The notes: a model not told the origin generated them from the letters alone. A stretch of 64,000 nucleotides of DNA from Pseudonocardia sulfidoxydans NBRC 16205 (GCF_007989085.1 NZ_BJVJ01000030.1:1-64000); one strand, 5' to 3'. Counted from the stretch's first letter, positions 1-10,493 are shown. Numbers and translations: made by a program.

Positions 1-1
1 G

Positions 2-433
2 GTCGAGACGACCGTCGAGACCACCGCGACGTCGGCGCGCCTCGCTGCCACCGGCCCGGTCGCCACACCCGACCGCCCCGCCGGTGCCCACCGGCTGGCC
101 GACGACCACGACCCGACCTGGGACGCACCGGCCGACGTCCGCGAGCCGGGCGACACGCCGTCACGCGCCCCGGGATCGGAACCCGTGTCGCTGACCCCGC
201 GGTCCCGGTCGCGCCACACCGCGCTCGTCGTGCTGTTCGTGGTGCTCGCCGTGGTCGCCGTGCTCGTCACCCTGCTGCTCCTGCTGCCCCGGCTCATCGG
301 GTCGACGAGCGCGATGTCCGAGCCGTCCGGGTTCGCCCCGGGTAGCGTGTCCCGCCAGGAGGGCGTCGCGATGGGCTGGACGGCGCATCGGGACGGAGGG
401 ACCGGGAACGATGTCACGGAGAATGTCCGGTGA
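2..433 (+). CDS. pknA: C-terminal part of a Ser/Thr protein kinase, probably PknA (5' end outside window)
   Basis: An open frame enters from the left edge and stops 108 bp before pknB. What is visible is a polar, Pro/Asp/Thr-rich juxtamembrane stretch, one strongly hydrophobic helix encoded at about 218-302, and a short polar extracytoplasmic tail. No kinase motif is in the window. The call rests on position: in actinobacteria pknA lies directly upstream of pknB in the division/envelope operon with rodA, pbpA and pstP, and PknA has this tail layout with a single helix and no PASTA repeats. It could instead be another membrane protein of the same operon. The identity is inferred from synteny; the transmembrane segment is seen. 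Confidence 0.6.
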   Translation, partial: VETTVETTATSARLAATGPVATPDRPAGAHRLADDHDPTWDAPADVREPGDTPSRAPGSEPVSLTPRSRSRHTALVVLFVVLAVVAVLVTLLLLLPRLIGSTSAMSEPSGFAPGSVSRQEGVAMGWTAHRDGGTGNDVTENVR

Positions 434-541
434 GCCCCGGGAACACGCTGTCCGGCGACCGCGCGCCGAGCGAGCGGACCGACGCGCGGCGCGACCAGGC
501 ATGATGATCCGACCCTCGACACGACTCAGGAACCGGCACCG

Positions 542-2455
<1,914 letters not shown>

Positions 2456-2456
2456 C

Positions 2457-3095
2457 ATGCGCGTTCTCGTCGTCGACAACTACGACAGCTTCGTCTACAA
2501 CCTGGTGCAGTACCTCGCGCAGCTGGGTGCCGAGAACACGGTGCGCCGCAATGACGAGGTCGAGCTCGACGAGCTCGACGACGTCGACGGCGTCCTGATC
2601 AGCCCCGGCCCCGGCGTCCCCGAGGAGGCCGGGCGCAGCGTCGACGTCATCAAGGCGTGCGCCGAGCGCAACCTCCCCCTGCTCGGGGTGTGCCTCGGCC
2701 ACCAGGCGATCGGAGTCTCCTGGGGGGGCGTCGTCGACCGTGCCCCCGAACTGCTGCACGGCAAGACGTCGTTGGTGCACCACGACGGGGTCGGCGTCCT
2801 GCGCGACCTGCCCGACCCGTTCGTCGCGACCCGCTACCACTCGCTGTCGATCCGTTCCGAGACGCTGCCGCCCGAGCTCGAGGTCACAGGCCGTACCGAC
2901 GGTGGGGTGATCATGGCGCTGCGCCACCGTGACGCCCCGCTGGAGGGTGTGCAGTTCCACCCCGAGTCGGTCCTCACCGAGGGCGGGCACCGGCTGCTGG
3001 CCAACTGGATGGGCTCCGCCGGCCATCCCGTGCCGGAGGCGCTGGTCACGGAGCTGACGGCCGAGGTCGCGGCCCTGGGCGCCCAGCAGGCCTGA
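2457..3095 (+). CDS. trpG: Class I glutamine amidotransferase, anthranilate/aminodeoxychorismate synthase component II
   Basis: Glutaminase subunit that supplies ammonia to a TrpE or PabB partner for anthranilate or 4-amino-4-deoxychorismate synthesis. The 212 aa cover one GATase domain. The triad is visible: Cys79 in GVCLGHQAIG, His168 and Glu170 in QFHPES. The N-terminus starts with the typical VVDNYDSFVYNL strand. Mycobacteria also keep a trpG/pabA next to pknB, and here the gene starts right after the pknB stop. No TrpE or PabB partner is in the window, so whether the main product is anthranilate or p-aminobenzoate cannot be told; amphibolic use is common. Confidence 0.93.
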   Translation: MRVLVVDNYDSFVYNLVQYLAQLGAENTVRRNDEVELDELDDVDGVLISPGPGVPEEAGRSVDVIKACAERNLPLLGVCLGHQAIGVSWGGVVDRAPELLHGKTSLVHHDGVGVLRDLPDPFVATRYHSLSIRSETLPPELEVTGRTDGGVIMALRHRDAPLEGVQFHPESVLTEGGHRLLANWMGSAGHPVPEALVTELTAEVAALGAQQA

Positions 3096-3236
3096 CCACC
3101 CGCCGCCCGGCTCGCGGGCCGGTCACGAATCAGCGCCGGATCGGGCGTTCGCGCACGCCACAGGCGGTTCACGTTACGGTGGAGGAACGCCCGGGCGCGC
3201 CGTTCCGGACGCGCACAACCGTCTCGCGAGGTTTCG

Positions 3237-3497
3237 ATGCCCAAGTCCAAGGTCCGGAAGAAGGCCGCCACCTACACGCCGCCGGCGCAGCGCTCGGCCG
3301 CGAAGGAGGCCGGGCCGACCAGTCCGGTCTACGTGGTCGTCATGCTCGGACTGATGCTCGTCGGGCTGGCGTGGCTGGTCGTCAACTACATCGCGGGCGA
3401 CAAGATCGCGCTCTTCGCCGCGCTCGGCTCCTGGAACTTCCTCGTCGGATTCTCACTCATCGTAGTCGGCTTGCTGATGACGATGAGATGGCGCTGA
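3237..3497 (+). CDS. crgA: Cell division protein CrgA
   Basis: Small membrane protein of the actinobacterial divisome that interacts with FtsZ, FtsI and CwsA and inhibits Z-ring formation. The 86 aa carry a basic N-terminus starting MPKSKVRKK, two transmembrane helices at about 31-52 and 62-82, and a short charged end (MRWR). Length, layout and the PKSKVRKK start are typical of the family. It sits between trpG and a PH-domain membrane protein as in mycobacteria. The ATG lies after a 141-bp gap with a GC-rich stem right behind trpG, so it probably has its own promoter. Confidence 0.93.
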   Translation: MPKSKVRKKAATYTPPAQRSAAKEAGPTSPVYVVVMLGLMLVGLAWLVVNYIAGDKIALFAALGSWNFLVGFSLIVVGLLMTMRWR

Positions 3498-3524
3498 CCA
3501 GCGGAAACACACCCCTGTAAGCAG

Positions 3525-3553
3525 TCCACACTGTGGATGAACGCTGTGGACAA
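3525..3553 (+). promoter_or_regulatory. DnaA-box-like cluster between crgA and the PH-domain gene
   Basis: Three TGTGGA cores lie within 29 bases. TCCACA/TGTGGA form a small inverted repeat at 3525-3537. Extended 9-mers read TGTGGATGA at 3532-3540 and TGTGGACAA at 3545-3553. The second is the exact complement of TTGTCCACA, the preferred actinobacterial DnaA box. The surrounding genes lie close to oriC in mycobacteria. This could be a DnaA titration or regulatory site; it is too small to be the origin. Confidence 0.45.
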
Positions 3554-3573
3554 CCTCACAAGAACTACTCTTC

Positions 3574-4050
3574 GTGATCATGGGTGACGGCGAACCCGCA
3601 GGTGACGCCGCCGATCTGCCCGCCCGCTCGTGGAGTACCCCGGCGGGCCTCGTCGTCGTCGCGTGGCTGTGCACAGCTGCCGCCGCCGGCTGGCTCGCTG
3701 TGTTGCTCGTCACTCACTCGGATCCCACTGGTTCGCTGCTCGCCGCCGTCGCCACTCTCGGTCTCCTCGTGGCCTCCGTCTGGGCCAGCCGGGCCCGGCC
3801 GCGGCTCGCCGTCACCCCCGAGGGCGTCCACGTCCGCGGGCTGCTGCACCGCCGCAGCTACCCGTGGTCGACGGTCACCGACGTCCGGGTCGTCCAGGCC
3901 CGCAGACTCGGCCGCGAGACCTTCCTCCTCGGCGTCGACGTCCGCGACGACGCCGCCCTCGACGGCGAACGCCTCCTGATCTTCGGCCGCCTCGACCTCG
4001 GCGCCGACCCCGTCGACGTCGCCGCCACCGTCATGGCCGCCCGCCACTGA
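3574..4050 (+). CDS. PH-domain-containing membrane protein
   Basis: A 158 aa protein (GTG start; an in-frame ATG two codons on is also possible). It has two transmembrane helices at about 23-45 and 52-69, then a soluble bacterial PH-like domain beginning RPRLAVTPEGVHVRGLLHRR and containing the WSTVTDVRV strand. This is the layout of the Rv0010c-type protein, which is a neighbour of crgA in mycobacteria. Function is unknown; the position suggests an envelope or division role. The stop is followed within 6 bases by a 16-bp perfect stem (4057-4116). Confidence 0.8.
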   Translation: MIMGDGEPAGDAADLPARSWSTPAGLVVVAWLCTAAAAGWLAVLLVTHSDPTGSLLAAVATLGLLVASVWASRARPRLAVTPEGVHVRGLLHRRSYPWSTVTDVRVVQARRLGRETFLLGVDVRDDAALDGERLLIFGRLDLGADPVDVAATVMAARH

Positions 4051-4056
4051 CCCAGC

Positions 4057-4116
4057 TCCGCGCGCAACCTCAGCGCTGTCGGGGACCGGATTCGGAGCAG
4101 TGAGGTTGCGCGCGGA
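4057..4116. terminator. Hairpin copy A: 16-bp perfect inverted repeat after the PH-domain gene
   Basis: The arms at 4057-4072 and 4101-4116 are perfect complements over 16 bases (TCCGCGCGCAACCTCA and its complement) with a 28-base spacer. It begins 6 bases after the PH-gene stop and is a likely bidirectional terminator between convergent genes. No T tract follows, which is common in GC-rich actinobacteria. A closely related copy lies at 4987-5047. Confidence 0.6.
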
Positions 4117-4985
4117 TCGTGGTCTTCCGCGCCGCTGTCCGGCGGATGTGCCCCGCCCGGGCGCCGGGCCACCGCGCACCGGCAGAGGACCGCGCCACCC
4201 GGTTCCCACTGTCGACGCGCAACTTCCCCGGTCGCCCAGCACCCTGCAGGACAGGCGCCGACCCAACAACGCAGCCGACGTGCGCAGAAACTGTCCGGCG
4301 AGCCCAGACGACGAGCACGGGGCGTTTCGCACGGCCTGCGCCTGCACGGCCAGGAACAACGCCGCGCGGTTCTGACGGTCGACGCGCGCCATCCCCGATC
4401 ACCTGGTGCCCTGCAGGGCGGGCGCGGGCCCCACAACCCGACCGGCAGCCGCAGAGACCGCGCGGCGATCCCCTCGCGCGAGGGCGGCTGCGACCTACGC
4501 CACCGGCCGCGGCGCCAGCCGAACCGCGTCACGCGGTTCTCACGATCGGCGCGCGACTTCCCTCGTCGCTCAGCACCCTGCAGGACGGGCTCCGACCCGA
4601 CAACATGGCGGACGTCCACAGAAACCGCGCGGCGATCCCGGACGCGCGCCGTCTGCGCTGTCTGCGCTGTCCACGCCGTCCACGCCGTCTGCGCTGTCTG
4701 CGCCGTCCACGCCGTCCACGCCGTCCACGCCGTCTGCGCTGTCTGCGCCGTCTATGCCGCCTGCGCCGCTTGCGCCGTCTGCACAGACCGCACCGGTCCG
4801 GGCCGGGAAGCACTCGGCACGACCTCCGCGGCGGGCAGCGGCAGGGACGGCGCGATGCGGTTCCTTGGGTCGACGCGCACCTTCTCCGGTCGTCTCACGT
4901 CCGGAAGGACGCGCGGCCACCCGACAACGCAGCCGGTGTGCGCCGGAACCGCGCGGCGGCTGCGGGACTCCGTTCCGAGCGGACA
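4117..4985. repeat. Non-coding region with four degenerate ~165-bp repeats
   Basis: No convincing gene lies here; the open frames are low-complexity Arg/Pro/Ala runs. From about 4191 a unit recurs. It starts with a CGCG-CACGCGGTTCTCAC-like block, then a (G)TCGACGCGC core, CCCTGCAGGACGGGC, CCGACCCGACAACG and GAAACCGCGCGGCGAT. The TCGACGCGC-type cores fall at about 4213, 4380, 4548 and 4870, so the spacing is about 165-169 bp except where the third unit has an inserted 9-bp repeat array. Copies are diverged but align over more than 100 bp. The stretch lies between two related hairpins and between convergent genes. Confidence 0.7.
4647..4781. repeat. 15-unit 9-bp tandem repeat (minisatellite)
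   Basis: Fifteen head-to-tail 9-mers of three main types (CGCCGTCCA, CGCCGTCTG, CGCTGTCTG) run without interruption. The last few units carry single changes. The array sits inside the third 165-bp unit and separates its left part from the block that resumes near 4851. A multiple-of-3 unit keeps all frames open, which explains the apparent Arg-rich frames on both strands. Confidence 0.85.
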
Positions 4986-4986
4986 G

Positions 4987-5047
4987 ATCGCGCGCAACCT
5001 GACTGCTGTCCGGCGCCGGATTCAGAGCAGTGAGGTTGCGGGCGGAT
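4987..5047. terminator. Hairpin copy B near the rhomboid gene 3' end
   Basis: The arms at 4987-5007 and 5026-5047 pair with a few mismatches. The loop holds the self-complementary CCGGCGCCGG. It shares the sequence of copy A (CGCGCAACCT... GGATTC-GAGCAGTGAGGTTGCG-GCGGATCGTGGTC) in the same orientation. The rhomboid gene on the minus strand ends 65 bases to the right, so this stem may stop its transcript. Confidence 0.55.
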
Positions 5048-5111
5048 CGTGGTCGCCCCCGGTCTGCCCCGCTGCTGGTCGAGCGGAGCCGGGCCCCGGG
5101 CGCGCGGAGGG

Positions 5112-5981
5112 TCAGGCTGCGATGAGCATCAGCACGATCGAGAGCACCGCGAGGAGGGCGAGAGCGCCGGCCTGGATGGCGTTGCGGTTGCGGGCGGGGG
5201 CGTAGACGACCGCGGCCGTCGCGACGGCGCCGACGACCAGACCGCCGACGTGCCCGATCAGCGAGACGCCGGGCAGCGTGACGCTGAGGACGATGTTGAT
5301 ACCGATGACGACGATGACCTGCGTGGCAGGGATGTTCATCCGGCGCAGGACGACGGCGAGGCCGCCCATGAGCCCGAACACGGCGCCGGAGGCGCCTGCG
5401 ACCTGCACGGTCTGCCCGTAGAACAGCAGGGCCGCGGCGGAGCCACCGAGCAGGGCGACGAGGTAGATGCCGAGGAGCCGGGCGCGGCCGAGGAACACTT
5501 CCATGTCGCGGCCGATGACCCACAGCGCCAGCATGTTGAACAGCAGGTGCAGCGGGCCGAAGTGCAGGAACCCGGCGGTGACGACGCGCCACCACTCGCC
5601 GCCGGCGACGGCCGCGGGGATGAGCGACCAGTCGCGGAACAGCGGGGACGAGCTGTTCTGGTTGAGGCTGCCGGCCTGGACGACCGTCAGCAGGAAGACG
5701 ACGACGTTGACGGCGATCAGCGACGTCGTGACGACCGGGACGCGGGAGGGCCGCGCCGCCGGCCGGACGGTGCGCCGGGCCGCCGGGCGGCCCTCCGCGA
5801 CGCAGTCGACGCACTGGTAGCCGACCGACGCCTCCCGCAGACACTCCGGACAGGCCGGGCGGTCGCACCGGGTGCAGCGCAGGCCGGTGGGCCGGTCCGG
5901 GTGCCGGACGCACACCGCCGGGGCGGGTGCGCCCGGCGGCGGACCGGGCCGGTCGTGCGGGGGACCTGCGGGGTCGGTCAC
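5112..5981 (-). CDS. Rhomboid-family intramembrane serine protease with N-terminal zinc-binding domain
   Basis: Integral membrane protease expected to cleave transmembrane substrates. The 289 aa start with a Pro-rich stretch and a B-box-like zinc motif ([16 protein letters not shown], then PACPECL and YQCVDC). The rhomboid core has about six helices. The catalytic dyad is Ser198 in GASGAVFG and His244 in GHVGG, and an [14 protein letters not shown] segment matches the conserved HxxxxHxxxN region. The GTG start is 19 bases after the stop of ppiA, so the two are probably one transcript. Substrates are unknown. Confidence 0.92.
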   Translation of the reverse strand: MTDPAGPPHDRPGPPPGAPAPAVCVRHPDRPTGLRCTRCDRPACPECLREASVGYQCVDCVAEGRPAARRTVRPAARPSRVPVVTTSLIAVNVVVFLLTVVQAGSLNQNSSSPLFRDWSLIPAAVAGGEWWRVVTAGFLHFGPLHLLFNMLALWVIGRDMEVFLGRARLLGIYLVALLGGSAAALLFYGQTVQVAGASGAVFGLMGGLAVVLRRMNIPATQVIVVIGINIVLSVTLPGVSLIGHVGGLVVGAVATAAVVYAPARNRNAIQAGALALLAVLSIVLMLIAA

Positions 5982-6000
5982 GTCGGGGGCGCTACCGCTC

Positions 6001-6540
<540 letters not shown>

Positions 6541-6598
6541 CGTGCCAGCACCGTAAATGGACGCCCACGCGGGAAGCAGGTCGAGGATGATGGCGAGC

Positions 6599-7024
6599 AT
6601 GAGGACCACCAGAAATGCCCCCGACCACCTCGCCGCGATCGGTGAGGAGCTCGGCGAGCTGGCGGCGGATGCGTTCGCGGACGTGCGGGACCGTGTGGAG
6701 GTGGGGGGCGGTGCCGTGGCCGAGGGGGCGCGGCGGCTCGTGGAGGTCGCGGCGGACGCGTTGAGCGATGCCCGCGAGGAGCTGGTCGCCCGGATCGAGC
6801 CGGAGAAGCCGTCGCGGAAGTGGCGGTGGTTCCTCGCCGGCGGGATCGCGGCGGCGGTCGCGGTGGCGTTGTGGGCGGTGTTGTCGCGGCGTCCGCAGCA
6901 GGTCGACGAGCCGATCCGCGCGGTGCCGGAGCCCCCGTCGCCGGGTGGTGGGGGTGGGTCGCAGGCGGCCCCGGCGACGCCGACGCCCTCTGCCGCGGCG
7001 CGCAACGGCCACAGCTCGGGCTGA
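6599..7024 (+). CDS. CwsA-like membrane protein (proposed cell wall synthesis/cell shape protein)
   Basis: About 141 aa with a soluble N-terminal half rich in Ala, Glu and Asp (likely helical), a basic boundary (KPSRKWRWF), one transmembrane helix at about residues 79-97 and a Pro/Gly/Ser-rich tail. Mycobacterial CwsA, which binds CrgA and Wag31, has the same layout and also lies beside ppiA, so homology is proposed from architecture and synteny. Four in-frame ATGs (6557, 6587, 6590, 6599) make the start uncertain; the last is chosen because the protein-like sequence begins there. Its stop codon lies in the arm of a hairpin shared with the convergent hydrolase gene. Confidence 0.5.
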   Translation: MRTTRNAPDHLAAIGEELGELAADAFADVRDRVEVGGGAVAEGARRLVEVAADALSDAREELVARIEPEKPSRKWRWFLAGGIAAAVAVALWAVLSRRPQQVDEPIRAVPEPPSPGGGGGSQAAPATPTPSAAARNGHSSG

Positions 7025-7043
7025 GCCCCGGGAGCGGCTCAGC
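7020..7043. terminator. Bidirectional terminator hairpin containing both convergent stop codons
   Basis: GCTGAGCC at 7020-7027 pairs perfectly with GGCTCAGC at 7036-7043 around an 8-base loop. The cwsA-like stop (7022-7024) and the hydrolase stop (complement of 7039-7041) lie in opposite arms. Confidence 0.55.
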
Positions 7044-8157
7044 TCCTGTGTCTGCCCAGGAACTCGACGACGGCGCGTTCGTAGCGCGCCGGGTCGGCGT
7101 TCCACGACGAGGTGTGCTCGACGCCGGGCACCTCGAGCAGTTCGACCTCCCAGCCGATGCTCGGCGCGGCCTGCGCCAACATCCGGCTCGACGTGACGGG
7201 CACGGCAGTGTCGGGCGTGCTGTGCACGATGAACGTCGGTGGGCGGACTGCGGGCGGGCTCTCGCGCAGGGCGAACCGGTCGAAGTCGATGCCGATGCGG
7301 CGGCTGGTCCAGCCCGCGGCCACCGGGGTGAGGGCGGGCGGCAGCTTCCGGTTGCGGGCCTGCTGGCGCAGGGTGGCGCGCCAGTCGACGAGGGGGGCGT
7401 CCCAGACGGCGGCGTCGATCCGGCCTGCCTCGGTCGACCGGTCGAGGAAGGCGCCGGAGATGGCGGCGCCCATCGACCAGCAGAACAGCGACAGCCGTGA
7501 CGCCCCGCCGGCGACGAGGTGGCGGACAGCGGCCTCGAGGTCTTCCCACTCGGTGTCGCCCAGGTGGTAGTGACCGTCGGGGCTGGGTGGGGCGACGTCG
7601 TCGTTGCGGTAGGAGATGACGAGCTGTGACCACCCTGCGCGGTGCAGCGCGGGCAGGATGCGCAGTGCTTCGCGTCGGGCGCCGCCGCGGCCGTGGACGT
7701 GCACGATCCAGGGGGCGCCCGGGTCGGCGGCCGGGACCGACCAGGCGGGCGCGGGGCCGAGCGGGGTCGGGATCGCGACCTCGGTGAACGCGAGCCCGCG
7801 GGCGCCGGGGTCGGGGTCGTAGGGCCCGGTGTCGACGACGGCGGCCGTGCCGGGCGCCGGGACGGGCCCCTCGTCGAGGGCCCGGACGACGATGTCGCGT
7901 TCGGTGCGCAGCACCGGCCCCATGACGGCGAGCCCGTCGGCCCAGCGCAGGCCCCATACCCCGGGTTGTTCGACGAGCCGTGAGCGGCGCAGCGTGACGG
8001 TGCCGTCGCCGGCGTCGACGACGCGTTCGGGCAGCACGAGTTTCTGCCGGGTGTCGAGCAGGACGCTCGAGTAGAACCAGCCGACGCCGAGCACTCCCGC
8101 GCCCAGCCCGGCACCGACGCCGGCGATGCCGGCCCGCAGCCATCCGTTCCCCCGCAC
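7039..8157 (-). CDS. Membrane-anchored alpha/beta hydrolase
   Basis: 372 aa with one hydrophobic N-terminal helix at about 9-31, likely a membrane anchor, followed by a roughly 100-residue spacer and an alpha/beta hydrolase fold. Catalytic residues can be placed: an oxyanion region HVHGRGG, nucleophile Ser228 in CWSMG, an acid in STPDTAVP and His in VEHTSSW. The family includes esterases, lipases and peptidases; the substrate cannot be told. It is a single gene in convergent orientation to the cwsA-like gene. Confidence 0.85.
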   Translation of the reverse strand: MRGNGWLRAGIAGVGAGLGAGVLGVGWFYSSVLLDTRQKLVLPERVVDAGDGTVTLRRSRLVEQPGVWGLRWADGLAVMGPVLRTERDIVVRALDEGPVPAPGTAAVVDTGPYDPDPGARGLAFTEVAIPTPLGPAPAWSVPAADPGAPWIVHVHGRGGARREALRILPALHRAGWSQLVISYRNDDVAPPSPDGHYHLGDTEWEDLEAAVRHLVAGGASRLSLFCWSMGAAISGAFLDRSTEAGRIDAAVWDAPLVDWRATLRQQARNRKLPPALTPVAAGWTSRRIGIDFDRFALRESPPAVRPPTFIVHSTPDTAVPVTSSRMLAQAAPSIGWEVELLEVPGVEHTSSWNADPARYERAVVEFLGRHRS

Positions 8158-8256
8158 ACCCCGATGATGACGCAGTCGGGGCCGCGCGGTCGCGTGGATC
8201 CCTCACGTCACGTCGCACACGGTCATACGGTTCGGTGGAAACGCTCCGACCTGCGC

Positions 8257-8282
8257 TTTCACCGCCACCGGAACGGGTGAAA
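8257..8282. promoter_or_regulatory. Inverted repeat TTTCACC-N12-GGTGAAA upstream of the secreted Asp/Ala protein
   Basis: TTTCACC at 8257-8263 and GGTGAAA at 8276-8282 form a symmetric pair in the 222-bp divergent region between the hydrolase and the secreted-protein gene. It could be an operator for either. Nothing else in this region was recognised. Confidence 0.35.
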
Positions 8283-8379
8283 ACCAAGTTGCGGGGACAA
8301 CCGTAGGCGGGGGGTGTCGTTGGGCGTGCAGATCACCGTCGCAACGTCCGAGACCCCCGATCGGAAGGATCCACCTGCG

Positions 8380-9027
8380 ATGAGCAGCCTTGCTCGGCGC
8401 ACCTTGCGCACCACCGTGACCGCCGCGGGCATCGCGGCGCTCGGTGCGGGCCTGGCGGCCCCGGCCTTCGCGGCCCCGGCCCTGCCTGCCGTCCCGTCGC
8501 TCCCCGGCGCCGACGCACTCCCCGGTGCCGACGCGCTGTCCACGGTCCCGGGTGCCGACGCCGCCCCCGGTGCCGATGCGCTGCCGCCCGCGTTCACGTT
8601 CGAGGCGCCGACGGTCGACACCTCGGCCGACGCCGCCGACGCCGACGCCGCCGACGCCGCGGATGCCGACGCCGACGCCGACACGGATGCCGCGGACGCC
8701 GATGACGCGGACGCCTCGTCGGCCGACGACGTCGCCGTGAACAGCGCCCTCCCGGGCGTCCCGCAGCTCCCGCCGGTCCCCGGCACCGAGGCTGTGTCGT
8801 CGCTGCCCGGCCCGGCCGACCTGCCGCTGCCTCCGCTCCCCGGCCCCGAGGCGCTGGCTCCGGTCGTCAACGCGGAGGGCACCGGTCTCCCGGACCCGAC
8901 GGCGATCAGCCCGGCCGACTTCGTCAACAGCAACGCGGTCGTCCCCACCCCGCCGACGGTCGACCCGGCGCAGGTCGCGGCCCTCGCGGCGAACCCGACG
9001 CAGGTCCAGGGCCTCGGCGTCAGCTGA
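8380..9027 (+). CDS. Secreted low-complexity protein with Asp/Ala-rich repeat
   Basis: 215 aa; ATG at 8380 follows a GGAAGGA ribosome site. An upstream in-frame GTG at 8314 is less likely because the signal peptide starts at 8380. Residues 1-34 are a Sec-type signal peptide with basic start, hydrophobic core and an AFA-APA cleavage site. The mature part begins with near-repeats of LPGADAL, passes through a run built almost only of Asp and Ala (about 86-121), then Pro-rich PG blocks. There is no catalytic motif. A wall-associated or cation-binding surface protein is possible; function is unknown. Confidence 0.75.
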   Translation: MSSLARRTLRTTVTAAGIAALGAGLAAPAFAAPALPAVPSLPGADALPGADALSTVPGADAAPGADALPPAFTFEAPTVDTSADAADADAADAADADADADTDAADADDADASSADDVAVNSALPGVPQLPPVPGTEAVSSLPGPADLPLPPLPGPEALAPVVNAEGTGLPDPTAISPADFVNSNAVVPTPPTVDPAQVAALAANPTQVQGLGVS

Positions 9028-9040
9028 CCCGGGCCCGTTT

Positions 9041-9107
9041 CGCGAACGGCGCGTTCCTGCCGCGGGCCCCAGCGTTGTGGCCGGCGGCAGGACGCGCCGT
9101 TCTCGCG
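9041..9107. terminator. Long hairpin between convergent genes
   Basis: The arms at 9041-9063 and 9084-9107 pair over about 23 bases with two small bulges (CGCGAACGGCGCGTTCCTGC on the left). The stem lies between the secreted-protein stop and the FAD oxidoreductase stop, so it can serve both strands. Confidence 0.7.
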
Positions 9108-9149
9108 TGTGCAGGGGCGACCCCCGAACCGTTCACCCGCGGTATCTGG

Positions 9150-10430
9150 TCAGCGGGGCATCGGCTGGTGCGACAGCAGCCGGCCGGCGGGGTCCAGTGC
9201 GGCGGTGGCGGCGGCGATGCGGTCGGCGTCGGCCGGTGACCAGCACTCGCGCACCTGCTCGGGCGTCATGGCGCCGTAGCTGAAGTTGAGCGAGCGGCCG
9301 AGCGTCACGTCGTCGACGAGCGCGAGCGCCGTGGAGTGCAGGCCCTCGACGACCGCGGCGTCGCCCGGCGCTTCCAGTGGCGACAGCACCATCACGGAGT
9401 AGGCGGCGTCGCGGTGCCCGACGACGTTGGGTACGGCGGGCGGCCGGGCGAGGGCGCCGCCGAGGTGCCGGATGCCGACGACGGTCATCACCGGCGCGGA
9501 CGGTCCGGCGAGCCCGGCCAGCTCGCCGAGCGCGGCGGGGTCGAGGCCGCTGACGAGGCGGTTGGCGGAGCGGTACGCGTGGGGCCGGTCGGGCTCGTCG
9601 AACACGGTGGCCGACTCGGTGAAGGGGAGCCCGCGGACGGTGTCGCGCAGCACGGTGCCGAGGTCGCGCAGGGGTGCGATCACGTCCGCACCGGTAGCGG
9701 GGTCACCGCACCAGGCCAGCTGGATCTGGGCCACGTGCCGGCCGCGCAGCGGCTCGGGGACCATCGGCAGGTCGGGGAAGACGAGCATGGCCGCGGCGGA
9801 GGTCATCTCCTCCGGGACGTTCTCGGTCCAGCGGCGCCACCCGTCGAGGACGTCCGGCGCGGCAGGCAGGTAGAGCCCACCGCCGAGGATATCCGTCAGG
9901 TTGACGAGATCGATCTCCATCCCGGTGACCACGCCCAGGCCGGCGCCACCGCCGCGCAGAACGGCGAACAGCTCGGGGTCGGACTCGGCGGTGACGGTCC
10001 GCGGGGTGCCGTCCATGGCGACGAGGTCGATGCGCCGGACGTGGTCGGCGGCGAACCCGTGCCGACGCGCGAGGAGGCCGGTGCCGCCGCCGAGGGTGTA
10101 GGAGATCGCGCCGACGCCCGGGGAGCTGCCCGACAGCGGGGCGAGCCCGTGCGGCGCCGCGACGTCGACGACGTTCTGCCACGACGCCCCTGCCTCCACC
10201 CAGGCCGTCCTGCGGGCGGGGTCGACGGTGACGCCGGTGAAGGCGTGCGTCGAGATCAGGATGCCGCCGTCGAGGACGCGGCCCTGGCCGTGCCCGCTGC
10301 TCATGACGGCGACGGGCAGGTCGTCGACGGCGAGGGCGGACCGGATGTCGTCGGCGGAGGTCGCCACGAGCACGCGGTCGGGCTCGTGACGGGCAGCGCG
10401 CTGGAACCCCAGGAGGGTGTCAGTGATCAT
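9150..10430 (-). CDS. FAD-linked oxidase, berberine-bridge type
   Basis: 426 aa oxidoreductase with an N-terminal PCMH-type FAD domain (about 20-190) containing VMSSGHGQGR and the glycine-rich YTLGGGTGLLARRHG. The C-terminal end has a BBE-like motif (LNFSYG). Family members oxidise alcohols, sugars or aromatic metabolites with O2. The usual second covalent-flavin Cys is not evident, while a His is present in SSGHG, so single-site flavinylation is possible. It is divergent from a WYL-domain regulator 64 bp away, which may control it. Confidence 0.85.
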   Translation of the reverse strand: MITDTLLGFQRAARHEPDRVLVATSADDIRSALAVDDLPVAVMSSGHGQGRVLDGGILISTHAFTGVTVDPARRTAWVEAGASWQNVVDVAAPHGLAPLSGSSPGVGAISYTLGGGTGLLARRHGFAADHVRRIDLVAMDGTPRTVTAESDPELFAVLRGGGAGLGVVTGMEIDLVNLTDILGGGLYLPAAPDVLDGWRRWTENVPEEMTSAAAMLVFPDLPMVPEPLRGRHVAQIQLAWCGDPATGADVIAPLRDLGTVLRDTVRGLPFTESATVFDEPDRPHAYRSANRLVSGLDPAALGELAGLAGPSAPVMTVVGIRHLGGALARPPAVPNVVGHRDAAYSVMVLSPLEAPGDAAVVEGLHSTALALVDDVTLGRSLNFSYGAMTPEQVRECWSPADADRIAAATAALDPAGRLLSHQPMPR

Positions 10431-10493
10431 GGCATCGACGCTATGACCCCTTGCGGACACTGAACGTCCTCGTTCCGTGCCAGTCTGGGACGC

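Noticed and set aside
4119-5033. Long open frame of 304 codons and similar frames on both strands in the repeat region
   Set aside because: Composition is Arg/Pro/Ala low complexity driven by the 9-bp and 165-bp repeats, there is no domain, and all six frames are open to a similar degree. Treated as non-coding.
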